A stretch of DNA of 64,000 nt from Hyphomicrobiales bacterium (lineage in GTDB: Bacteria; Pseudomonadota; Alphaproteobacteria; Rhizobiales; Rhizobiaceae), in assembly GCA_900471815.1 (NCBI GenBank), contig UICE01000001.1, positions 353,842 through 417,841 of the forward strand, read 5' to 3'. The position numbers were made by a program, and so were the translations under genes. Position 1 is the first letter of the stretch; every line of letters begins with the position of its first letter. This document shows positions 1-11,617 of the stretch, one piece after another. A model generated the notes under the pieces. The model made no database searches. It had not been told where the DNA came from and saw nothing but the letters and a program-made list of their open reading frames with translations.

Positions 1-308
1 ATGGTTACGACATCATCCTCCTTGATCCACCTGCCTATGGGCGCGGCCCCAACGGCGAGGTCTGGCAACTTTTCGACAATCTGCCAGACATGATTGATTT
101 ATGCCGATCAATTCTTACGCCCAATCCCTTGGCGGTTGTGCTAACTGCCTATTCGATCCGCGCATCATTTTTTGCCATTCACGAATTGATGCGGGATACG
201 TTTACGGGCCTTGGCGGCGAAGTGCAGTCCGGCGAACTTATTCTTCGCGAGCGCTCCTCAAAGCGGGCCCTTTCCACATCTCTCTTCAGCCGCTGGGGTG
301 CATCATGA
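1..308 (+). CDS. Class I SAM-dependent RNA methyltransferase, C-terminal part
   Basis: Partial gene cut by the left edge of the window; the reading frame begins at base 3 and ends with TGA at 306-308. The visible 101 residues start GYDIILLDPPAYGRGPNGE, where DPPAYGRG is the motif IV catalytic/nucleotide region of class I methyltransferases acting on RNA bases. The family transfers a methyl group from S-adenosylmethionine, most often to 23S rRNA. The stop codon overlaps the start of the next gene (ATGA at 305-308), so the two RNA methyltransferases are probably translated together. The N-terminal SAM-binding motifs lie outside the window, so the exact target cannot be assigned. Confidence 0.75.
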   Translation, partial: GYDIILLDPPAYGRGPNGEVWQLFDNLPDMIDLCRSILTPNPLAVVLTAYSIRASFFAIHELMRDTFTGLGGEVQSGELILRERSSKRALSTSLFSRWGAS

Positions 309-1174
309 GCAAGCAGGACGACCACCATCGCGGCAGCGGCATCGTCCGCCCGGGCAAAGTCAAGGAAGTCACCAGCCTTACCAACCCGATCGTCAAGGAT
401 CTGCGTTCGCTGGCATTGAAAAAATTCCGCGATCAGCAGGGTGTGTTTCTTGCCGAAGGACTAAAGCTCGTCATCGACGCACTCGACCTTGGTTGGACAA
501 TCAAGACCTTGGTTTACTCCAAAGCCGGTAAGGGAAACTCGCTTGTCGAGCAAGTTGCCGCCAGAACGGTGGCCAAGGGCGGCGATGTGCTGGAGGTCAA
601 TGAAAAGATCATCTCGGCAATAACCCGGCGTGACAACCCGCAAATGGTAGTCGGGGTGTTCCAGCAAAACCTCCAAATGCTTTCCAACATCCGTCCACAA
701 GCCAACGACGTTTTCGTGGCTCTGGATCGGGTTCGGGACCCTGGAAACCTCGGTACAATCATTCGAACTGCCGACGCAGCAGGCGCCAAAGGTATTATCC
801 TCATCGGCGACACAACGGACCCGTTCTCGCTTGAAACGGTTCGCGCGACAATGGGGTCGGTATTTGCAGTTCCCCTCATCAGGGCAACGGAAGCAGAATT
901 TCTATCCTGGAGAAAGAGTTTCACGGGTCTGATCGTTGGAACGCATCTCAAGGGTTCAGTGGACTATCGGACTATCCCTTACGCCAATAAGCCGGTCGTC
1001 TTGTTAATGGGCAACGAGCAGCAGGGCCTACCCGATCAGCTGTCCTCGGCATGTGATCGGCTGGCGCGAATACCCCAAGCCGGCCGAGCTGACTCCCTTA
1101 ATCTTGCCATCGCAACCGGAGTAATGCTGTTTGAAATCCGGCGTGACGCCCTGAAGCTTGACGCGACCACTTGA
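305..1174 (+). CDS. TrmH/SpoU family RNA methyltransferase
   Basis: A 289-residue SPOUT-class enzyme that methylates a ribose 2'-OH in rRNA or tRNA. The N-terminus (about residues 17-55, with [13 protein letters not shown] and FLAEGLK) matches the RNA substrate-binding domain found before the catalytic fold. The three SpoU motifs are present: [30 protein letters not shown] and [17 protein letters not shown]. The start at 305 is chosen because it overlaps the upstream stop as ATGA. The open frame reaches further upstream to about 101, but that extension lies inside the preceding methyltransferase gene. The exact nucleotide modified is unknown. Confidence 0.85.
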   Translation: MSKQDDHHRGSGIVRPGKVKEVTSLTNPIVKDLRSLALKKFRDQQGVFLAEGLKLVIDALDLGWTIKTLVYSKAGKGNSLVEQVAARTVAKGGDVLEVNEKIISAITRRDNPQMVVGVFQQNLQMLSNIRPQANDVFVALDRVRDPGNLGTIIRTADAAGAKGIILIGDTTDPFSLETVRATMGSVFAVPLIRATEAEFLSWRKSFTGLIVGTHLKGSVDYRTIPYANKPVVLLMGNEQQGLPDQLSSACDRLARIPQAGRADSLNLAIATGVMLFEIRRDALKLDATT

Positions 1175-1187
1175 GAAAATGCCATTT

Positions 1188-1685
1188 ATGAGCCGCACGC
1201 GTTTTTTTAGCCTTTCTGCAATCATCATGGTTGCTGTCCTGACCGACCAGATAATCAAATATCTCGTCGAAACAGGTATGGATTATCAGCAGCAAATCGA
1301 TCTTTTACCCTTTCTGGCATTGTTTCGTGTTCACAATGAAGGCATTGCCTTTTCAATGTTGAGCGGAATGCACGACATTGCGCTCATAGGGCTTACACTC
1401 GTCGTCATAGGCTTCGTAAGTTACCTTTGGTGGAGTACAAACCCGGATCGGTGGATTTCTCGTGCGGGCTTTGCGCTTATTATTGGCGGCGCTCTCGGTA
1501 ACCTCATTGATCGCAGCGTTCATGGCTATGTAATCGACTATATTCTCTTCCATCTGCCATCATGGTCATTCGCCGTTTTCAATCTCGCCGATGCCTATAT
1601 TTCTGTTGGTGCAGCATTGGTTGTAATTGAAGAGTTTTTTGTTTGGGCTAAAGAGCGGAAGAACCCGCCTGATAAGGCAAACTAG
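1188..1685 (+). CDS. lspA: Lipoprotein signal peptidase (signal peptidase II)
   Basis: An inner-membrane aspartic protease of 165 residues that cleaves the signal peptide of prolipoproteins after lipid attachment. Four hydrophobic helices are visible. The two catalytic aspartates sit in [10 protein letters not shown] and FNLADAYI, and HNEGIAFS is a conserved substrate-side motif. I prefer ATG 1188 (MSRTRFF) because it gives the short N-terminus usual for the family. ATG 1179 and TTG 1158 are alternatives, and both overlap or abut the end of the upstream methyltransferase gene. It should process the lipoproteins seen later at 36016 and 46214. Confidence 0.93.
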   Translation: MSRTRFFSLSAIIMVAVLTDQIIKYLVETGMDYQQQIDLLPFLALFRVHNEGIAFSMLSGMHDIALIGLTLVVIGFVSYLWWSTNPDRWISRAGFALIIGGALGNLIDRSVHGYVIDYILFHLPSWSFAVFNLADAYISVGAALVVIEEFFVWAKERKNPPDKAN

Positions 1686-1798
1686 CTGATCAAGCATCGC
1701 CGGTTTGGCCTTCGTTTTACGTCATGTTGCCGTCATTAAATCGTAGTAATGAGGGCGAGAACGACTACCGGTCAACCTCCGACGAGGGTCAAATCGAT

Positions 1799-2689
1799 AT
1801 GGACATCTCCTTGCTTGAATCCGCTTCAATCTCTAAAGATCAAAGCATCATGTCGCAGGTTGATTCAACATCTTCGCCATTTACGGCTCCACAGATTGTC
1901 TCGGTGCTTGGCCGAATCGGGACTATGGAGGTTTGCCTTGCGCAAACCGAGGACGAAATTGCCTCCTCCCAGCAATTGCGGTTCAAAGTATTCTTTGACG
2001 AACTGGGCGCCAAAGGTTCTGCAACATTAGAGCAGCGCGACGCTGATCGGTTTGATCCCTTTTGCGATCACCTCCTTGTTTATGACACAGCAATACCTGG
2101 ACCAAAGCACAAACAGATCGTTGGAACATACCGACTCCTGCGTTCCGAAAAAGCGTTCGAGACAGGCGGTTTTTATACTGCAAGCGAATTTTCCATCGAA
2201 CGCCTCGTCGCCGCCAAGCCGGATTTGCGTTTTCTCGAACTTGGCCGTTCCTGTGTCCTGCCTGAATATCGCTCGAAACGTACTGTCGAATTGCTCTGGC
2301 AAGGCATCTGGACCTATTGCCGGTTCCATTCAATTGGCGTGATGTTTGGATGCGCATCCTTCCAAGGCACTGTTCCGGCCGCCCATGCTTTGCCGCTCTC
2401 CTTTCTTCATCACAATTGCCGGGCAACGGCCGACTGGGATGTCAAAGCTTTACCTGCTCTTTATCAAGCCATGGACCTTGTTCCGAACGAAGCTATCAAT
2501 GCCCGTGTGGCACTCTTTGCGATGCCACCCTTGATCAAAGGTTATTTGCGACTTGGTGCAATGATAGGTGATGGTGCCGTTATCGATCACGATTTTGGCA
2601 CAACGGATGTTTGCATCATTTTGCCCGTTAGCCGCATCTCCGAACGCTACGTCAGCCATTATGCGGCCGAATCGAAACGTTTCGGATAA
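1799..2689 (+). CDS. olsB: OlsB-like N-acyltransferase (ornithine lipid synthesis)
   Basis: A 296-residue GNAT-fold protein resembling L-ornithine N-alpha-acyltransferase, which transfers a 3-hydroxyacyl chain from acyl carrier protein to ornithine to give lyso-ornithine lipid. Recognisable stretches are SQQLRFKVFFDELGA, DPFCDHLLVYD, GTYRLL and the core FLELGRSCVLPEYRSKRTV. The start at ATG 1799 follows a GAGGG ribosome binding site; ATG 1724 is in frame upstream but has no such site. Placement directly before mutS agrees with the arrangement I know in Brucella. The acyl acceptor is inferred from the family and not shown by the sequence. Confidence 0.75.
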   Translation: MDISLLESASISKDQSIMSQVDSTSSPFTAPQIVSVLGRIGTMEVCLAQTEDEIASSQQLRFKVFFDELGAKGSATLEQRDADRFDPFCDHLLVYDTAIPGPKHKQIVGTYRLLRSEKAFETGGFYTASEFSIERLVAAKPDLRFLELGRSCVLPEYRSKRTVELLWQGIWTYCRFHSIGVMFGCASFQGTVPAAHALPLSFLHHNCRATADWDVKALPALYQAMDLVPNEAINARVALFAMPPLIKGYLRLGAMIGDGAVIDHDFGTTDVCIILPVSRISERYVSHYAAESKRFG

Positions 2690-2794
2690 ACATCGTTTTA
2701 TCACCTGTGGAGAATATCGCAGTTTGACTCTGCAGAGGTGTGTAAATTCGCGGATACCGAATAGATTGCTCCTGCTTAGCTCAGGAGACAAGTT

Positions 2795-5518
2795 TTGGCC
2801 GAATTGGCATCCTCTGTAATTGAACAATCCCCATATGAAGCGAATATCTCGGCGCGTCCAACGCCGATGATGGAGCAGTATATCGAGATTAAGGCGACTA
2901 ATTCTGACAGTCTTCTGTTTTATCGAATGGGTGATTTTTACGAGCTTTTCTTCGACGATGCGGTTGAGGCATCCAGAGCGCTTGGAATTACCCTGACAAA
3001 GCGTGGGAAGCATCTCGGCGAGGATATTCCGATGTGCGGCGTCCCGGTCCATGCCGCGGATGACTATTTGCAAAAACTTATAGCAAGGGGCTTTCGGGTC
3101 GCTGTTTGCGAACAAATCGAAGATCCCGCCGAAGCGAGAAAACGTGGTTCGAAATCTGTCGTAAAACGTGATGTCGTTCGTCTGGTTACACCTGGAACCA
3201 TCACTGAAGAGAAACTTCTCGACCCATCCGAAGCGAACTATCTAATGACTCTCGGCCGGGTCAAAGGTACCGACAAAGCCCAATTTGCCTTGGCTTGGAT
3301 TGATATTTCGACCGGTACATTCCGCGTCAGTGAGTCGGATGCTTCGCGCTTGCTCGCTGATATTTTGCGTGTCGATCCTCGTGAGTTGATTGTCGCTGAT
3401 ACGGTTTTTCACGATCCGGAATTGCGCGGTGTTTTTGATGTGGTCGGCCGCGCAGTCAGCCCACAGCCGCCAAGTCTCTTTGACAGCGCAACGGCTGAAA
3501 ATCGCATACAACGCTATTTTGATGTCGGCACTCTGGATGGTTTCGGCCAATTTTCACGCGCTGAACTCTCCGCCATATCGGGCGCTATCGCCTATGTTGA
3601 AAAAACACAGCTCGCGGAACGCCCTCCCTTGATGCGTCCGGAGCGGGAATCAGAAGGTTCCTCGCTATTCATCGATCCGGCGACGCGAGGGAACCTTGAA
3701 CTGCTGCGTACGCTTTCCGGCAAGCGCGAGGGCAGCTTGCTGCGAGCGATTGATCGCACGACTACCGGCGGCGGAGCGCGTCTTCTGGCCGAACGTCTGA
3801 CATCACCTTTAACAGATACCACAGCCATATCCGAGCGTCTCGACTCCATCTCATTCTTCCTTGCGAGGCAATCCCTTGCCGATCTGATGCAAGGAGCCCT
3901 GAAAGGCGTTCCGGATATGCCCCGCGCATTGTCGCGGCTGGCTGTCGGTCGTGGCGGCCCCCGTGATCTTGGGGCTCTCGCGCTAGGTCTGGAAGCCGCC
4001 TCCGAGATTTTTCACTTGTTTTCGGGTGAAGAATTACCGTCGGAACTTGCCCGCGTTCGCGAATGTCTCGCCCAATTGCCTCTGGATTTTGCCACACACC
4101 TTGACCGGTCTTTGGGTGATGAATTGCCGTTGCTAAAACGTGATGGGGGATTTGTTCGTGCGGAGTATCACGCCGAACTCGATGAAATGCGTGCTCTGCG
4201 GGATCACTCGCGCCGGATCATCGCTGGCTTGCAAGCCGACTATATGGAAACCACAGGCATCCGATCACTGAAAATCAAGCATAATAATGTGCTGGGCTAC
4301 TTCATCGAGGTAACTGCGAACAATGCTTCCGTCATGACGGATAGCGTTGAGGCAAAGAGCAAGTTCATACATCGTCAAACAATCGCCAATGCCATGCGGT
4401 TTACAACCACCGAGCTGGCTGAGCTTGAAACCAAAATCGCAAATGCAGCAGAACGGGCTCTTTCGATCGAACTTGGTATCTTCGACGCTTTGACAAATGA
4501 AACGATTCTCAATGCTGACGCCATACGTGCTGGCGCACTCGCATTATCAACCCTTGATGTATCCGTTGCTCTGGCTGCTCTCTCCGGCGAACAGGGATAT
4601 TGCCGCCCACTTGTCGACGACAGCTTAGCTTTCGAGATTGTCGCCGGGCGTCATCCTGTGGTCGAGCAATCCCTTAGACGGCAGGCAGAAAATCCTTTTG
4701 TTGCTAACGACTGCAATCTCTCGCCGCTCACCACCGGTAAAGGAGCCATTTGGCTCCTGACGGGCCCCAATATGGGCGGTAAATCAACTTTTCTGCGCCA
4801 GAACGCGCTTATAGCCATCCTCGCCCAAATGGGTTCTTTTGTCCCTGCGGGTTCAGCGCATATAGGCGTGGTCGATCGGCTGTTCTCCCGCGTTGGTGCA
4901 TCCGATGACTTGGCACGCGGCCGCTCTACATTCATGGTAGAAATGGTCGAAACGGCTGCGATTTTGAACCAGGCAACGGATCGTTCCCTTGTGATCCTTG
5001 ATGAGATCGGACGCGGCACTGCGACTTTCGATGGTCTTTCCATCGCGTGGGCAGCGGTTGAATATTTGCATGAGAAAAATCAATGCCGCGCAATCTTTGC
5101 AACGCATTTTCATGAAATGACTTCGCTTTCCGAAAAGCTTGAGCGCCTAAGCAATGTAACAATGCGGGTAAAGGAATGGGACGGAGACGTTGTATTTTTG
5201 CATGAGGTTGCCAAGGGTGCAGCCGACCGTTCCTATGGCGTGCAGGTGGCACGTCTGGCGGGTTTGCCGGAAGCTGTCGTAAATCGGGCCCGCGATGTTT
5301 TGCATCAGCTGGAAGCTGGCGAAACCTCTGGCAAAGCGGATAAGCTAATTGATGATTTGCCGCTGTTTTCCGTAGAGGTAAAACGACAGGCACCCAAGCC
5401 AGTCCAAGGCAAAGACAGTGCGCTCCTTGTCGCCCTATCGGCAATTAACCCCGACGAGTTGACCCCACGCGAAGCACTTGAAGAACTTTACCGCCTGAAA
5501 GGACTAAGCGCGCATTAG
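2795..5518 (+). CDS. mutS: DNA mismatch repair ATPase MutS
   Basis: A 907-residue mismatch-recognition protein that binds mispaired bases as a dimer and recruits MutL. The mismatch-reading Phe-x-Glu is F48-Y49-E50 in RMGDFYELF. Connector, core and clamp domains follow. The ABC-type ATPase begins near residue 657 with GPNMGGKST and continues with [12 protein letters not shown] (signature region), [16 protein letters not shown] (Walker B) and FATHFHEMT. The C-terminal helix-turn-helix/tetramer region is present, so the protein is full length. The start codon is TTG at 2795, supported by CAGGAGACAAG a few bases before it. The gene is monocistronic or co-transcribed with glnD. Confidence 0.97.
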   Translation: MAELASSVIEQSPYEANISARPTPMMEQYIEIKATNSDSLLFYRMGDFYELFFDDAVEASRALGITLTKRGKHLGEDIPMCGVPVHAADDYLQKLIARGFRVAVCEQIEDPAEARKRGSKSVVKRDVVRLVTPGTITEEKLLDPSEANYLMTLGRVKGTDKAQFALAWIDISTGTFRVSESDASRLLADILRVDPRELIVADTVFHDPELRGVFDVVGRAVSPQPPSLFDSATAENRIQRYFDVGTLDGFGQFSRAELSAISGAIAYVEKTQLAERPPLMRPERESEGSSLFIDPATRGNLELLRTLSGKREGSLLRAIDRTTTGGGARLLAERLTSPLTDTTAISERLDSISFFLARQSLADLMQGALKGVPDMPRALSRLAVGRGGPRDLGALALGLEAASEIFHLFSGEELPSELARVRECLAQLPLDFATHLDRSLGDELPLLKRDGGFVRAEYHAELDEMRALRDHSRRIIAGLQADYMETTGIRSLKIKHNNVLGYFIEVTANNASVMTDSVEAKSKFIHRQTIANAMRFTTTELAELETKIANAAERALSIELGIFDALTNETILNADAIRAGALALSTLDVSVALAALSGEQGYCRPLVDDSLAFEIVAGRHPVVEQSLRRQAENPFVANDCNLSPLTTGKGAIWLLTGPNMGGKSTFLRQNALIAILAQMGSFVPAGSAHIGVVDRLFSRVGASDDLARGRSTFMVEMVETAAILNQATDRSLVILDEIGRGTATFDGLSIAWAAVEYLHEKNQCRAIFATHFHEMTSLSEKLERLSNVTMRVKEWDGDVVFLHEVAKGAADRSYGVQVARLAGLPEAVVNRARDVLHQLEAGETSGKADKLIDDLPLFSVEVKRQAPKPVQGKDSALLVALSAINPDELTPREALEELYRLKGLSAH

Positions 5519-5614
5519 CGCCAAGACGTATTACTGCCTGCTTCAAAATGTAATCATTTCGTTTGGCGCAAATTCGCGCTATAGCGTGCGGCCATCATTT
5601 GTAAAGTCGTGTTC

Positions 5615-8428
5615 ATGAGCGCCACAGACCTGAAACTGGAACAGATCGTCAGCCCGGACAGGCTTCATCAACAATTTGAAGATCTCGTCAAAGCGGCAGC
5701 CAAGCAGGGCAAACCGTCTGTCGAGCGCAGCGATGTTTTGCAGCTCATCAAGCAAACGCTGGAACTTGGCCGCAAAAGCGCTGAAACGATGCTGATGCAA
5801 GATGCCCGCGGCACGCGATGCTCCGTGCGTCTCTCATGGTTGATGGATCAGATCATTACGGCGCTCTATAATTTTGCAACCCGCCATGTTTATCCCGCAG
5901 TTAATCCTTCGACTTCAGAGAAAATGACGATCATAGCGGTTGGTGGTTATGGCCGCGGCGGTCTGGCTCCAGGTTCTGATATCGATCTGTTATTTCTCCT
6001 ACCCTATAAGCAAACCCCCTGGGGTGAGCAGGTGGTCGAATACATTCTATATATGCTTTGGGATATTGGCCTGAAAATTGGTCATGCTACCCGCAATCTG
6101 GATGAATCAGTCCGCTTATCGCTTTCGGATATGACCATCCGCACCAGTATTCTGGAGGCACGCTATATTTGCGGCAATCAGGAGCTGTTCGACAAGCTCA
6201 TTGAGCGATTTGATAAAGAGGTTGTTGAGGGCACCGGTCCCGCCTTCATCGAAGCAAAGCTTGCAGAGCGGGATGCGCGCCACAAGAAATCCGGCGCAAC
6301 CCGCTATCTCGTCGAACCGAACGTAAAGGAAGGCAAAGGCGGTCAGCGCGACCTGCATACACTCTTCTGGATCGCCAAATATTATTATCGCGTCAAGACA
6401 AGCGATGAATTGGTCAAACTGGGCGTGCTTTCGCGCGCGGAACACAATATTTTCCGCAAGGCTGAAGACCTTTTATGGGCAGTTCGCTGCCACATGCACT
6501 TTCTTACAGGAAAGTCCGAAGAACGTCTTTCTTTCGATATACAGAGCGAAATCGCAAGGCGCCTTGGCTATACCGCGCATCCCGGACAACGGGATGTCGA
6601 GCGCTTTATGAAACATTACTTTCTTGTGGCGAAAGAAGTTGGCGATCTAACGCGTATCATTTGTGCTGCGCTGGAAGAGGAGCAGGCGAAGCATGTTCCA
6701 GGTTTCAACCGGATTTTCCTCACTTTTTCGCGCCGAAAACGTAAATTGGCGGGAACCACGGATTTTGTTGTCGACAATCACCGCATTACGATTGCCAATG
6801 ACGGAGTATTTCACAAGGACCCTGTGAACCTCATCCGTCTTTTCCATCTTGCTGACAAACATGGGTTGGAATTTCACCCGGATGCGATGCAACTGGTTAC
6901 GCGCTCTCTTTCTCTGATCAAAGCAGACCTGCGCGACAATCAGGAGGCCAATAAACTCTTCCTTGAAATCCTGACTTCAGAGCGCAATCCGGAACTTATC
7001 CTACGCCGCATGAACGAATCCGGCGTATTGGGTAAGTTCATTCCGGATTTTGGCAAAGTCGTCGCGATGATGCAGTTCAATATGTACCATCACTACACCG
7101 TTGATGAGCATTTACTGCGATGCATCGCAGTAATGTCCGAAATCGAGCGCGGGGAACTCGAACAGGAGCATCCCTTAGCCAATCAGATCATGCCCGGCCT
7201 GAAAAAGGACCGTAGTCTCATATATATTGCGCTTCTGCTACATGACATTGCGAAAGGCCGCCCGGAAGATCATTCCATTGCAGGTGCACGTATTGCTAAA
7301 CGCATATGCCCGCGCTTGGGTCTTTCTAAGGCCGATACCCAAACCGTGGCCTGGTTGGTCGAACAACATCTGACAATGAGCATGGTCGCGCAATCACGCG
7401 ACTTGAATGATCGCAAAACAATCGAAGACTTTGCCGAGATTGTACAAACGCTCGACCGCATGAAACTGCTGCTGATCCTGACGATCTGCGACATAAAAGC
7501 AGTCGGCCCCGGTGTGTGGAACGGCTGGAAGGGGCAGTTATTGCGAAATCTGTTCTACGAAACGGAATTGATGCTTACAGGCGGTTTTTCGGAAGTGCCG
7601 CGCAAAGAGCGAACCGACCACGCCAGAGCGCAGCTTGAGCATGCTCTGTCATCGTGGCCGCAGGTCGAACGTCAATCTTATCTCGCACTTCACTATCAGA
7701 ACTACCTGCTGACAGTGAGCATTGCCGATCAGGTGCGCCATGCGACCTTTGTTCGAGAATCTGACGCCAGTGGCAAGACACTTGCTACCATGGTGAAAAC
7801 TCACGATTTCGAAGGTGTGACGGAAATTACTGTCCTTTCTCCAGATCATCCGCGACTTCTATCCGTCATCGCGGGTGCATGCGCGGCTGCAGGCGCGAAT
7901 ATCGTCGACGCACAGATTTTTACCACTAGTGATGGGCGGGCGCTCGACACAATCCTGATCAGCCGTGAATTTGCAACTGACGATGACGAGCGGCGGCGCG
8001 CCACGCGCGTTGGACGTTTAATTGAGGACGTATTGTCGGGTAAAACCTATCTGCCTGAGATGCTTGCCTCCAGAACAAAGCCTAAGCGCGCTGCAAAGGC
8101 ATTCAAGATTACGCCCCGGGTGGAGATCAACAATACTCTATCAAACAAATTCACGGTAATCGAAGTTGAAGGTTTGGATCGTCCGGGCGTTCTGTCAGAG
8201 ATTACAGGAGTAATCTCCGACTTATCGCTCGACATTGCCTCGGCACATGTGACGACATTCGGCGAAAAGGTTATCGACGTGTTCTATGTGACCGACCTTG
8301 TTGGCCATCAAATTACCAATACGACCCGGCAAAGCCGCATCCGTAAAAAACTTCTCGCGCTTTTCGGCGAGGGCGACATTATTACAGCCCAGCCTCAACG
8401 GCAAAACGCCCTCATGACGGCAGAATAG
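5615..8428 (+). CDS. glnD: Bifunctional [protein-PII] uridylyltransferase / uridylyl-removing enzyme
   Basis: A 937-residue nitrogen sensor that uridylylates PII protein when glutamine is low and removes UMP when glutamine is high. The nucleotidyltransferase domain shows [19 protein letters not shown] (about residues 109-127) with the metal-binding DxD. An HD hydrolase domain carries [14 protein letters not shown] near residue 540. Two C-terminal ACT domains (starting [18 protein letters not shown] and [18 protein letters not shown]) bind glutamine. ATG 5615 is chosen; a GTG two codons upstream is possible. The next gene begins one base after the stop, so glnD and murJ are an operon. Confidence 0.96.
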   Translation: MSATDLKLEQIVSPDRLHQQFEDLVKAAAKQGKPSVERSDVLQLIKQTLELGRKSAETMLMQDARGTRCSVRLSWLMDQIITALYNFATRHVYPAVNPSTSEKMTIIAVGGYGRGGLAPGSDIDLLFLLPYKQTPWGEQVVEYILYMLWDIGLKIGHATRNLDESVRLSLSDMTIRTSILEARYICGNQELFDKLIERFDKEVVEGTGPAFIEAKLAERDARHKKSGATRYLVEPNVKEGKGGQRDLHTLFWIAKYYYRVKTSDELVKLGVLSRAEHNIFRKAEDLLWAVRCHMHFLTGKSEERLSFDIQSEIARRLGYTAHPGQRDVERFMKHYFLVAKEVGDLTRIICAALEEEQAKHVPGFNRIFLTFSRRKRKLAGTTDFVVDNHRITIANDGVFHKDPVNLIRLFHLADKHGLEFHPDAMQLVTRSLSLIKADLRDNQEANKLFLEILTSERNPELILRRMNESGVLGKFIPDFGKVVAMMQFNMYHHYTVDEHLLRCIAVMSEIERGELEQEHPLANQIMPGLKKDRSLIYIALLLHDIAKGRPEDHSIAGARIAKRICPRLGLSKADTQTVAWLVEQHLTMSMVAQSRDLNDRKTIEDFAEIVQTLDRMKLLLILTICDIKAVGPGVWNGWKGQLLRNLFYETELMLTGGFSEVPRKERTDHARAQLEHALSSWPQVERQSYLALHYQNYLLTVSIADQVRHATFVRESDASGKTLATMVKTHDFEGVTEITVLSPDHPRLLSVIAGACAAAGANIVDAQIFTTSDGRALDTILISREFATDDDERRRATRVGRLIEDVLSGKTYLPEMLASRTKPKRAAKAFKITPRVEINNTLSNKFTVIEVEGLDRPGVLSEITGVISDLSLDIASAHVTTFGEKVIDVFYVTDLVGHQITNTTRQSRIRKKLLALFGEGDIITAQPQRQNALMTAE

Positions 8429-8429
8429 T

Positions 8430-10022
8430 ATGAGCCTCGTCAAGAAATTTGCGACCGTCGCGTCCGGCACATTGATGAGCCGTGTCTTTGGTCTTACCCG
8501 CGAAATGCTTATGGCCGCAGCTCTGGGAACGGGTCCGGTTGCGGATGCGTTCAATGCTGCCTTCCGATTTCCCAATACCTTCCGCCGATTGTTTGCGGAG
8601 GGTGCATTCAACGCAGCCTTTGTGCCTCTTTTTGCAAAGGAAATTGAAGCCAACGGTATAGATGGGGCCAAGCGGTTTTCTGAAGAAGTCTTTGGCGTTC
8701 TGTTCAGCGTTCTGATGGCTCTGACCATTATCATGGAACTGTCCATGCCTCTCATCGTGCGAACCGTGATTGCTCCGGGATTTGTCGATGATCCGCAAAA
8801 GTTCGGCAATACGGTTTCGATGGCGATCATCATGTTTCCATATCTGGCATGCATGTCGCTGGCAGCCATGATGGGGGGAATGCTGAACTCCCTTCACCGT
8901 TATTTTGCCGCTGCAGTAGCGCCGGTTTTCCTGAATATCATTCTGATCGGAGTGCTCGCCTATGCCTGGTATGCCGGCCATGACGGGATCGCAATTGGCT
9001 ATGGCCTTTCCTGGGGTGTAATGGCTGCGGGGCTGGTGCAATTGACTATCGTCTGGTTTGCCGTGCGTAAAGCTGGAATATCGATTGGCTTTCGCCGCCC
9101 CCGCATGACTGCAAACGTCAAACGACTTTTGGTTTTGGCTTTACCCGCAGCAATTACAGGCGGCATAACGCAGATAAATCTGCTGATAAACACCAATATC
9201 GCTTCCGGTAAGGAAGGCGCAATTACGTCACTGGCAAACGCTGATCGCGTCTATCAACTCCCACTCGGCGTTGTAGGTATCGCTGTCGCAACTGTGCTCT
9301 TGCCTGAACTTGCACGCGCCCTCCGATCCGGCAATTTGAAGGAGGCGGGCAACCTCCAAAATCGTTCGGTCGAGTTCATCTTGTTTCTTACATTGCCAGC
9401 CGCTGCAGCGCTTCTGGTCATGTCCGAGCCGATTATTCGGCTCTTGCTCGAACGCGGCGAATTTACCGCTGAGTCAACAAGCCGTGTTGCGAATATTCTT
9501 GCGATATATGGTCTTGGCCTACCCGCCTTCGTGCTGATCAAGGCGTTCATACCCGGCTTTTTCGCACGTGAAGATACCAAGACGCCTATGATCTTTGCGG
9601 CCGTTTCGGTGGTCATCAATATAGCCATGGCGCTGACACTCTTTCCCATTTTGGCAGAGACAGGCATTGCCACCGCCGAAGTGACAGCTGGATGGGTCAA
9701 CGCCATCCTTCTGTTTGCTACTCTTATCTGGCGAGGGCATTGGGGACGTGACATCCCGCTTTTGACCCGTATACCGCGATTGATCATTGCCGCTGCCATT
9801 ATGGCGCTTGCATTGTCCTATGCAATCAAATGGGCGGAGCCCTATCTCGTCGCGCAAGCACCTGTCCATGTTCAGGCAGCTGGCGTTTTCGGTCTCATCT
9901 TCATGTCGATGGTCATATATTTCGCATTGGCCTTTGGCAGTGGCGGCGCAAGTCTTGGCATGATCCGCCGCAACGTAAAGCGCCGTGCAAAAGCACCTGA
10001 ACCACCAGCGGAGAATCCATAA
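8430..10022 (+). CDS. murJ: Lipid II flippase MurJ
   Basis: An inner-membrane MOP-superfamily transporter of 530 residues that flips lipid-linked peptidoglycan precursor to the periplasmic face. The N-terminus SGTLMSRVFGLTREMLMAAA and the motif NAAFRFPNTFRRLFAEGAFN are diagnostic. About 14 hydrophobic helices can be traced. The start follows the glnD stop by one base, so its ribosome binding site lies within glnD, and its own stop overlaps the next start as TAATG. Gene order glnD-murJ-trpS is conserved in Rhizobiales. Confidence 0.96.
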   Translation: MSLVKKFATVASGTLMSRVFGLTREMLMAAALGTGPVADAFNAAFRFPNTFRRLFAEGAFNAAFVPLFAKEIEANGIDGAKRFSEEVFGVLFSVLMALTIIMELSMPLIVRTVIAPGFVDDPQKFGNTVSMAIIMFPYLACMSLAAMMGGMLNSLHRYFAAAVAPVFLNIILIGVLAYAWYAGHDGIAIGYGLSWGVMAAGLVQLTIVWFAVRKAGISIGFRRPRMTANVKRLLVLALPAAITGGITQINLLINTNIASGKEGAITSLANADRVYQLPLGVVGIAVATVLLPELARALRSGNLKEAGNLQNRSVEFILFLTLPAAAALLVMSEPIIRLLLERGEFTAESTSRVANILAIYGLGLPAFVLIKAFIPGFFAREDTKTPMIFAAVSVVINIAMALTLFPILAETGIATAEVTAGWVNAILLFATLIWRGHWGRDIPLLTRIPRLIIAAAIMALALSYAIKWAEPYLVAQAPVHVQAAGVFGLIFMSMVIYFALAFGSGGASLGMIRRNVKRRAKAPEPPAENP

Positions 10023-10408
10023 TGGCCCGCGGAATTGGACTGATCACACTCGTCGTTGATGACTATGATGAGGCGATTGCCTGGTACACAAATGTGCTGG
10101 GTTTTTCCGTTGAGAGCGACACTAAACAATCGGAAACAAAGCGCTGGGTGGTTGTCTCACCGGAAAGAGGTGGCGCAAAGCTGCTTCTTGCTCGGGCTCA
10201 AGGCCCGCAACAACAGCAAGCGATAGGCAATCAGACAGGTGGCCGTGTTGCCCTGTTTCTCTATACGGATGACTTTTCAAACGATCACGCGAAAATGCTG
10301 CGTGCAGGTGTGAAATTTCTCGAAGAACCAAGACATGAAGCCTATGGCAGCGTAGCTGTTTTCGAGGATCTCTACGGCAATAAATGGGACCTGTTGCAGC
10401 TCAAATGA
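10022..10408 (+). CDS. VOC (glyoxalase/bleomycin resistance-like) family protein
   Basis: A 128-residue protein with one vicinal-oxygen-chelate fold built of two beta-alpha-beta-beta-beta modules. It begins with GIGLITLVVDDYDEAIAWYTNVLGF and ends with AVFEDLYGNKWDLLQL, in which the Glu/Asp near the end is a typical metal-site position. The start codon shares a base with the murJ stop (TAATG), indicating translational coupling. Members of the family are diverse (glyoxalases, dioxygenases, binding proteins), and no substrate can be named. Confidence 0.85.
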   Translation: MARGIGLITLVVDDYDEAIAWYTNVLGFSVESDTKQSETKRWVVVSPERGGAKLLLARAQGPQQQQAIGNQTGGRVALFLYTDDFSNDHAKMLRAGVKFLEEPRHEAYGSVAVFEDLYGNKWDLLQLK

Positions 10409-10495
10409 TGGTAGGGCTTGAATCCCATGCTTTGCTCTGCCAGAACCGCACGTCATGGCTATCCACCTTGGCCGAAGAAGAATTAAGGACGATTT

Positions 10496-11575
10496 ATGAG
10501 CACGTTTGAACCGCTCGTTTTTTCCGGTGTTCAACCAACCGGAAACCTGCACCTTGGCAACTATCTCGGCGCAATCCGCCGTTGGGTCGCTTTGCAGGAA
10601 AACAATAATTGCATCTATTGCGTGGTCGATCAGCACGCCATAACGCAGGCGATTTCTGTCTGGGGCGGGCCTTCGGAGCTTTTGCGCAACACGCGTGAGG
10701 TTACAGCTGCCTTTTTGGCTGCTGGAGTCGATCCGAAGAAACATATAGTCTTCAATCAAAGCCGTGTTCGCCAGCATTCTGAACTCGCTTGGATATTTAA
10801 CTGCATCGCCCGGATGGGCTGGCTGAACCGCATGACACAATTCAAGGATAAGGCTGGCAAGGATCGCGAAAACGCGTCCGTTGGCCTATATGTCTACCCC
10901 AATCTGATGGCTGCTGACATTCTCGTCTATCGCGCTACGCATGTGCCGGTTGGCGAGGATCAAAAGCAACATCTCGAACTGACCCGTGACATCGCGCAAA
11001 AATTCAACACTGATTTTTCCGACCGGATCTCTGAACTTGGCCTTGGAATAGAGACCCAGTCAGGCGACGAAACCATATCAAGCTTCTTTCCATTGACTGA
11101 ACCAGTCATTGGCGGCCCTGCCGCACGGCTTATGAGCTTACGCGACGGCACCAAGAAAATGTCGAAGTCCGACCCGTCGGATCTTTCCCGAATCAATCTC
11201 ATCGACGATGCCGATACGATTTCCAAGAAGATCCGAAAGGCAAAGACAGACTCCGATCCTTTGCCTTCCGAAGTCGATGGCTTAAAAGACCGACCCGAGG
11301 CGGACAATCTGGTCGGCATTTATGCCGCTTTGACGGATACCGACAAGGAAACCGTACTTCGCAACTTCGGCGGACAGCAATTTTCCATTTTCAAGCCAGC
11401 GCTAGCTGAGCTAGCTGTTGAAAAGCTCTCGCCTATCGCTGATGAAATGCGCCGCATTTCCGCTGACCCCGGTTATGTCGACAACGTTCTCAAGGATGGT
11501 GGCGAACGGGCTAGTGTCCTTGCGGAAAAGACGATGCATAAGGTTCGTGATATCGTTGGCTTCCTTCAAGACTAG
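10496..11575 (+). CDS. trpS: Tryptophanyl-tRNA synthetase
   Basis: A class Ic aminoacyl-tRNA synthetase of 359 residues that charges tRNA-Trp. The HIGH-equivalent is in [18 protein letters not shown] (about residues 8-25) and the KMSKS loop is [12 protein letters not shown] near residue 220. MSLRDG precedes it as usual. The start at ATG 10496 has AAGGA 7 bases upstream. There is an 87-base gap after the VOC gene in which I see no clear terminator. Confidence 0.97.
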   Translation: MSTFEPLVFSGVQPTGNLHLGNYLGAIRRWVALQENNNCIYCVVDQHAITQAISVWGGPSELLRNTREVTAAFLAAGVDPKKHIVFNQSRVRQHSELAWIFNCIARMGWLNRMTQFKDKAGKDRENASVGLYVYPNLMAADILVYRATHVPVGEDQKQHLELTRDIAQKFNTDFSDRISELGLGIETQSGDETISSFFPLTEPVIGGPAARLMSLRDGTKKMSKSDPSDLSRINLIDDADTISKKIRKAKTDSDPLPSEVDGLKDRPEADNLVGIYAALTDTDKETVLRNFGGQQFSIFKPALAELAVEKLSPIADEMRRISADPGYVDNVLKDGGERASVLAEKTMHKVRDIVGFLQD

Positions 11576-11617
11576 ACAAGGCTTGCAGACGATCGACGCT
11601 TAAGGCAGGTTGCACAA

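Noticed and set aside
101..304. N-terminal extension of the TrmH-type methyltransferase frame
   Set aside because: It lies wholly inside the upstream methyltransferase gene, has no ribosome binding site and adds no domain; the ATGA overlap at 305 is the natural start.
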